Of a stretch of 11,060 nt of DNA, positions 7,374 through 11,060 are shown in pieces. Under the pieces are notes generated by a model. The model worked only from the letters and a program-made list of their open reading frames with translations. It was not told the origin of the DNA and ran no database searches. Both the position numbers and the translations under genes were made by a program. The stretch's first letter is position 1. Each line of letters begins with the position of its first letter. This DNA comes from Rhodospirillales bacterium (GTDB lineage Bacteria; Pseudomonadota; Alphaproteobacteria; Rhodospirillales; Defluviicoccaceae), in assembly GCA_026125865.1 (NCBI GenBank), contig JAHCKI010000053.1:1-11060 (forward strand), read 5' to 3'.

Positions 7374-7752
7374 GCGACCCTTTGGCCCGGAGCTTTTGGA
7401 GGTGGCGCGGCAGGTGCTTCGCGAACGCCTGCTGCCCCGACTGCCCGGCGAATGCCGCTATGATGCCTTGATGGTGATCAACGCCATGGGCATCGCCTCC
7501 CGAAGCGGATGCCGGCGATGGTCTTTGCTGTCCGAATTGCGGCGCATAGCCGACCTCTATGACGAACCGCCACCGGCGACATGGACGGACAGGCGCTGCG
7601 TGACGTCCTCATGACCGCCAACCAAAGGTTGGCCCGCGATATCCGACGGGGCGCGCTCACGGACCGCGAACCGGCCGTGCGGCGCCATTACGGCAATCGC
7701 TGCTGGATCAACTGGCGGTGTCAATCCCAAGGTCGTCAGCAAGCGCGGCTGA
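7366..7752 (+). pseudogene. DUF6285-like small protein, LvaB-like, at least three frameshifts
   Basis: The ATG at 7366 overlaps the end of the kinase gene and has GGAGGA at 7352-7357. The opening residues RERPFGPELLEVARQVLRE, then LLPRLPGECRYDALMVINAMGIASR, fit the small proteins (DUF6285 by recollection) found beside APH-like kinases. The frame then shifts: PPPA passes to DMDGQALRDVLMTANQRLARDIRRG near 7577 (GG to G), then RRH passes to LRQSLLDQLAVS near 7688 (TTT to TT), then to NPKVVSKRG and TGA at 7750 (deletion near 7722). A further compensated double shift at about 7498-7525 is possible, since another frame gives EADAGDG there. Restored length is about 129 residues. In the P. putida pathway LvaB is a small partner required with the kinase LvaA; the same partnership is inferred. 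It has no catalytic motif of its own. Confidence 0.75.
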
Positions 7753-7800
7753 ACCGATCAGGGACACCGTCAAGCCACGATCCGCGAGCGGCAAAACCCG

Positions 7801-8449
7801 TCATATGTCGTCGTACTTGCCGATGCTCAGGCTCGACGCGGCGGCGGCGAACCATTCGGTAACGTCCCTTTGGGCGAGGACGGCGTCGGCGTAGGCTCGA
7901 CCTCGCCCAATTCACCGCGTAGGTTTGGAAACGGCTGACGACGGGCGCGAAGAAGGCGTCGGCCGCGGTCCAATCCCCGAACAAAAACGGCCCGGCGCCG
8001 CCGAATTGCGCGCGGCAATCGCGCCATACCGTTGTGATGCGCTCGATGTCGGCCTCGACACCGCCGGCGCGGCCACATCCGGGCCTCGATGCCCGCGCGT
8101 TCATGGGCATGTGGGTGCGCAGCTCGCGAAAGCCTGAGTGCATTTCCGCCGCGACCGAGCGGGCCACGGCGCGCACGGCCGGATCCTTCGGCCAGATACC
8201 GGCGTCGGGGAACTGTTCCGCCAGATATTCGGCGATGGCCAGGGAATCCCATATCGCGAGGTCGCCGTGTTTCAGGATGGGCAGCAACCCGGACGGCGAA
8301 TGCTCGGCGATGGCCGCCGCCGTCTCCGGGCGATCCAGGGGGATGACCACTTGCTCGAACGCCACGCCGGTCTGCTTCATCGCCAGCCAGCCGCGTATGG
8401 ACCACGACGAATAGTTCATGTTGGCCAGGACCATTGTGTATTCGGCCAT
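7801..8449 (-). pseudogene. Glutathione S-transferase family protein, two frameshifts near the 3' end
   Basis: The N-terminal thioredoxin-like domain is clear: NMNYSSWSIRGWLAMKQTG with the catalytic-type Ser pair at 14-15, the cis-proline region SGLLPIL, and DSLAIAEYL for the gamma-glutamyl site. The all-helical domain follows (GPFLFGDWTAADAFFAPVVSRFQTYAV). After that the frame breaks: one base is missing near 7912 (restoring ELGEV) and another near 7899 (restoring AYADAVLAQRDVTEWF), ending in IGKYDDI and TGA at 7801-7803. As read without correction the frame would run on to 7736 with an implausible Arg-rich tail. The ATG at 8449 is preceded by GGGAGA (8459-8464). It lies 24 bases downstream of cobD on the same strand, so the two are probably co-transcribed. 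The cytosolic substrate is unknown. Confidence 0.85.
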
Positions 8450-8473
8450 TGGTTTCTTTCTCCCGTTTCTGGG

Positions 8474-9481
8474 TCACGTAAAGATCAAGCGAGCGGCAAC
8501 AAAAGCCATGACGACCAAGGCGTTGATCACACAGCCTGCCACATAAAGAACAAGCGCGCGATCGATATCTCGCGGATGGGCCCGCGCGCGCCCGTCGCCG
8601 ATCCACGGGTCATCGACGACCTCCTGTGCATAGCGCCGAGGACCGGCAAGCGCCAGTCCCAGCGCGCCCGCCGCCGCGCCTTCCGGCCAACCGGCGTTGG
8701 GGGAGCGGTGTTTGCGCGCGTCCCGCACCATTGTGCGGAAGGCCTTGCCGGGGCTCGCCGTTGGAATGAACGCGGCGGCGAGGGCGAGGTACAGCCCGGA
8801 CAGCCGCGCCGGCACCCAGTTCAAGACGTCGTCGAGGCGTGCCGCCGTGAAACCGAAGGACCGGTAGCGCGGGGTTTTGTAGCCGATCATGCTGTCCATG
8901 GTGTTCACGGCCTTATAAGCCAGCATGCCCGGAAGCCCGAACAACAGGTACCAAAAGGTCGGCGCCACCACCGCGTCGGCGAAGTTTTCGGCGCACGATT
9001 CGATTGCCGAGCGCGCAACCCCGTGTTCATCGAGCTGACGGACATCGCGGCCGACGATATGGGCGACGGCGTCGCGGCCGCCTTGCAGGCCGACGCTTTT
9101 CAGCGCCCGGAAGACGGCGCGCACGTGATCATAGAGGCTGCGCTGCGCCAACAGCGCCGTCACCAGGATCAACTCCGGGATCCAGCCGAAATCGTGATGG
9201 CGCGCGAGCCAGGCAACGCACCAGCCGACACCGATGGACACGGCGCACACGAAAAGCACGACAAGGGCGCCACGTATCAGCCGATCGACCTCGCTTCGCG
9301 TCTCCCGGTTGAGTTTGGCATCGCACCAGGCCACGAGGCGACCGATGATCGTCACCGGATGCGGCAACCAGCGTGTGACGATCCGCACCTCCCCCACCGC
9401 GGAATCGATCAACAACGCGATGAGAAGCACCGCCAAGGGATCGAACAAAGGCGCATCGGCGGCGGGGCTGAACGAAAACAT
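8474..9481 (-). CDS. cobD: Adenosylcobinamide-phosphate synthase CobD (CbiB)
   Basis: This 335-residue inner-membrane protein attaches aminopropanol (or its phosphate) to the corrin side chain in vitamin B12 synthesis. The diagnostic block is plain: ESCAENFADAVVAPTFW from 161, then AYKAVNTMDSMIGYK (188-202), a RY..FG segment and ARLDDVLNWVPARL. Hydrophobic segments lie at about 12-29, 71-92, 100-114, 170-190, 228-242 and near the C terminus (ALVLYVAGCVINALVVMAFVAARL). I chose the ATG at 9481; a TTG at 9517 would add 12 residues of Ala/Pro-rich sequence. Neither has a strong ribosome site. The gene is intact, unlike its downstream neighbour. No other cob gene and no recognisable cobalamin riboswitch lie upstream, so it seems detached from a cobalamin cluster, or the rest lies outside the window. 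Confidence 0.93.
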   Translation of the reverse strand: MFSFSPAADAPLFDPLAVLLIALLIDSAVGEVRIVTRWLPHPVTIIGRLVAWCDAKLNRETRSEVDRLIRGALVVLFVCAVSIGVGWCVAWLARHHDFGWIPELILVTALLAQRSLYDHVRAVFRALKSVGLQGGRDAVAHIVGRDVRQLDEHGVARSAIESCAENFADAVVAPTFWYLLFGLPGMLAYKAVNTMDSMIGYKTPRYRSFGFTAARLDDVLNWVPARLSGLYLALAAAFIPTASPGKAFRTMVRDARKHRSPNAGWPEGAAAGALGLALAGPRRYAQEVVDDPWIGDGRARAHPRDIDRALVLYVAGCVINALVVMAFVAARLIFT

Positions 9482-9687
9482 GGCCGGCAGTGTCGGCGCA
9501 GCGGGCGGCAGCGTCAATGGCGGTCACCGCGTGGCCGGCGCCACCGGACCCTATCAAAGGATTCCACATCGCCGCGCACCTTCCGGTCGCCCGCGATCGA
9601 CACCAGAAGAGCCCGCGTCAGCGGGAGGGTGAGGGTGGACAGGCGGCGCTACTGAAAAAAGGCGGATTTCCGACCCGAGTACCGGTT

Positions 9688-9725
9688 CGTGGATCGCCAC
9701 AGCGCTGACGCGCTTCGCGATGACG
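9688..9725. repeat. Intergenic palindromic repeat, GTCATTGCGAG/GCAATCC-like
   Basis: The element has a two-step stem: ATCGC (9693-9697) pairs with GCGAT (9717-9721), and AGCGC (9701-9705) pairs with GCGCT (9710-9714) around a TGAC loop. On the - strand it begins CGTCATCGCGAAGCG and ends GGCGATCCACG, resembling the interspersed repeats found in many proteobacterial genomes. Only one copy is visible here, so membership is by resemblance. Confidence 0.5.
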
Positions 9726-9807
9726 GGTGGAGGTGTGGCGCTTTACCCCCGCCGTCGAACCGGCTGAGCCGGCGCGGCAATCCACTGGCCACTGACGTCG
9801 TGACAAC

Positions 9808-9837
9808 ATCGACCGGGGTCGAATGCGATCGACCGGG
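9808..9837. repeat. Pair of 10-bp direct repeats, possible regulator site
   Basis: ATCGACCGGG occurs at 9808-9817 and again at 9828-9837, exactly 20 bases apart, about two helical turns. The pair lies 90-119 bases upstream of the proposed start at 9927. The spacing suits tandem protein binding on one DNA face, but chance cannot be excluded. Confidence 0.3.
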
Positions 9838-9914
9838 CCGGTGGCGAGATCCCCATGGCGCGTTTGTGGCCTTTGCTGTAAAAAACGGGTCGCAATTACG
9901 GACAGGCCGGTGTT

Positions 9915-9920
9915 GAGGGG
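9915..9920 (+). promoter_or_regulatory. Ribosome binding site fixing a TTG start
   Basis: GAGGGG lies 6 bases before TTG at 9927. The alternative GTG at 9921 directly abuts this site, which leaves no spacer. The frame is closed by a TAA at 9879, so the start must lie after that. Confidence 0.55.
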
Positions 9921-9926
9921 GTGGCA

Positions 9927-11060
9927 TTGGCGGCGGAAGCGGGACTCGATTGGTTTGACATCGTCGTCGGCGTGGTCGGCATCGCCGGTGGGTTGGCTGC
10001 CGGCGCAGGGTTGTTTCTGCACTTCAAACACCCGGACGATCGTTTCGAGCGGTATATTTCCGACAATTCAGAATACCGGGCGAAATTGGCCGATCGCTTG
10101 GAGAACCCGGGCTGGGCCAACGCCTACCGGGATCGCCTGACGCGGAGCCTCGCCTGGCTGGACCGTAATTTCGGCCGGGCGAACAGCGGCGAGGCACTCG
10201 GCACCTGTGTCGTCATCGCCCTCTGCTACGCCTGGGTTGCCTTCTTCCTCGGCTACGCCCTCTCCGGAAGCGGCAACCTGGGAAATGTCGACCTGCTTCC
10301 CAAGATTCCCTCCACCGGTGCTCGTTGGGCGGTTTTCGCGCTTACCTGTTTGTTCCCGCCCCTGGCCTTCATTTTCGGTCGTAGGTTGGGTCGGCTAGAA
10401 CGGCTGTGGAAGACTCGTTTTCGTCGCCGTCGGAACATCCGCTCGAAACGGCGGTTCGAGCGCCACTACCGTATCGTAGCGGCGCTAGCCATGGGGTTGG
10501 CAATACTGAGCCTCGGTTTGTCGAGCAATGCCGGGGCAGTTATCGTGTTTCAGATCTGGTTTTTTATCGCGCCAGTTATACTGGGGCCGGCCGTTGGCGT
10601 GTTTGTGACCCGCCGTGTTCGCGTGCACTATATGTGGCGGCGAATGGCTGCGTTTGCGGTGAGCGTGGCCGCTGGAGCCATCGTCGGAGCCGGAGCCTTG
10701 GCTGTACCCGTAGTCGCAGCCATTGCCGGATTTGGAGCCGAAGTCATCATCGGTGCCGTTGCCGGTGCTGTAGTCATAGCTGTACCCATTGCCGGGACCG
10801 TCGCCGGAGCCCTAGCCGGAGTCCTTGCTGGAGCCGTAGCCATAGTCGTAGTCGGAGCCGTCGCCGTCACCGTATCCGTAACCGGTGTCGGATCCGGAGC
10901 CGTCGCCGTCGCCGTTGCCGGAGCGGGAGGAATAGCTGTCGTCGTTGCCGGAGTCGCCGGACTAGGCGCCGTCATGACACAAAAACACCATGACGGCGCC
11001 ATTACCGGCGCCATCGCCGGTGTTGTTCTGTTTGCTCTGTTATTTGTGATTGCTACCGAT
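9927..11060 (+). CDS. Multi-pass membrane protein with long Ala/Gly/Val glycine-zipper-like region (3' partial)
   Basis: The frame is open from 9882 through the window end with no stop, giving 378 residues from the TTG at 9927. I do not recognise a named family. Residues 9-31 form a first hydrophobic helix; 35-88 are a charged soluble segment (HPDDRFERY, then WLDRNFGRANSG); 90-112 and 134-151 are further membrane helices; 152-182 is very basic (RRRRNIRSKRRF); 183-228 hold two more helices. Residues 241-349 are 109 residues almost entirely Ala, Gly, Val, Ile and Leu with a single charge, Glu272, and many small-xxx-small spacings. A short polar QKHHD link (351-355) precedes another hydrophobic stretch. 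The pattern suggests packed or oligomeric helices in the membrane; a pore or scaffold is conjecture. The reading is supported by continuous openness and sensible topology, and other frames over 10406-11014 are low-complexity artefacts. Confidence 0.75.
   Translation, partial: MAAEAGLDWFDIVVGVVGIAGGLAAGAGLFLHFKHPDDRFERYISDNSEYRAKLADRLENPGWANAYRDRLTRSLAWLDRNFGRANSGEALGTCVVIALCYAWVAFFLGYALSGSGNLGNVDLLPKIPSTGARWAVFALTCLFPPLAFIFGRRLGRLERLWKTRFRRRRNIRSKRRFERHYRIVAALAMGLAILSLGLSSNAGAVIVFQIWFFIAPVILGPAVGVFVTRRVRVHYMWRRMAAFAVSVAAGAIVGAGALAVPVVAAIAGFGAEVIIGAVAGAVVIAVPIAGTVAGALAGVLAGAVAIVVVGAVAVTVSVTGVGSGAVAVAVAGAGGIAVVVAGVAGLGAVMTQKHHDGAITGAIAGVVLFALLFVIATD

Larger units (their letters stand above)
9482..9926. 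other. Non-coding region between divergent cobD and the membrane-protein gene
   Basis: No supported gene was found in these 445 bases on either strand; the short open frames have no recognisable content. It holds a small GC hairpin at 9612-9625, an A6 run at 9655-9660, the palindromic repeat at 9688-9725, a CCGGCT-G-AGCCGG palindrome at 9760-9772 and a pair of ATCGACCGGG direct repeats at 9808-9837. Promoters for both flanking genes must lie here, but none is convincing. Confidence 0.6.

Noticed and set aside
8138..9655. 505-residue open frame on the + strand across the GST and cobD region.
   Set aside because: It is antisense to the CobD signature and the GST N-terminal domain; its Arg/His/Gln-rich composition is typical of a GC-rich shadow.
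9649..9690. Run of T on the - strand after a GC motif as a terminator.
   Set aside because: The only stem next to it (CGGA-TT-TCCG) has a 2-base loop and four pairs, too weak to count.
9482..9926. Cobalamin riboswitch upstream of cobD.
   Set aside because: I looked on the - strand for the conserved core and B12-box-like elements and found no convincing set; isolated GCCACTG at 9788-9794 lies on the other strand without partners.
10406..11014. Arg/Ser-rich + frame and Ala/Thr/Pro-rich - frame over the low-complexity tract.
   Set aside because: Both are by-products of the repeated codons; only the frame from 9927 has non-repetitive upstream membrane helices and a ribosome site.

Overview
The window is GC-rich bacterial DNA, best read as a free-living alphaproteobacterium, probably Rhodospirillales-like. 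This rests on codon use, the alphaproteobacterial CobD (CbiB) type, a VPLPA-CTERM exported protein and the acyl-CoA gene set. No rRNA, tRNA, CRISPR array or transposase was seen.

Layout. (1) Positions 1-1620, + strand: the 3' part of a gene for a secreted protein that joins a GH114-type (TM1410/MJ1477) glycosidase domain, a cadherin-like/Big_9 domain and nine tandem RTX nonapeptides. It ends at a clear intrinsic terminator. (2) Positions 1687-2352, - strand: a secreted protein with a signal peptide and a VPLPA-type exosortase sorting tail. (3) Positions 2353-2637: a divergent control region with a candidate promoter, a 13-bp palindrome and a leader hairpin. (4) Positions 2638-7752, + strand: a tight five-gene operon of acyl-CoA synthetase, SDR oxidoreductase, acyl-CoA dehydrogenase, APH-like kinase and a DUF6285-like small protein. 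(5) Positions 9481-7801, - strand: cobD followed by a glutathione S-transferase-like gene, convergent with the operon. (6) Positions 9482-9926: a non-coding stretch with a palindromic repeat. (7) Position 9927 to the window end, + strand: an unrecognised multi-pass membrane protein with a 109-residue Ala/Gly/Val stretch. It runs off the edge.

The central observation is that the five operon genes match, family by family, the core of the levulinate / 4-hydroxyacyl-CoA catabolic pathway (LvaE, LvaD, LvaC, LvaA, LvaB of Pseudomonas putida; compare the APH-ACAD fusions ACAD10/ACAD11). The inferred route is: activate the acid, reduce a keto group, phosphorylate the hydroxyacyl-CoA, then eliminate phosphate to give an enoyl-CoA. 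The gene order here is E-D-C-A-B, unlike the P. putida order.

The second observation is a dense cluster of single-base frameshifts between about 5990 and 7915. They hit the dehydrogenase once, the kinase four times, the DUF6285 gene at least three times and the GST twice. Genes on both sides are intact. Protein-level conservation persists through each shift, and many shifts sit in short homopolymers. Consensus sequencing errors are the likeliest cause, with very recent decay as the alternative.
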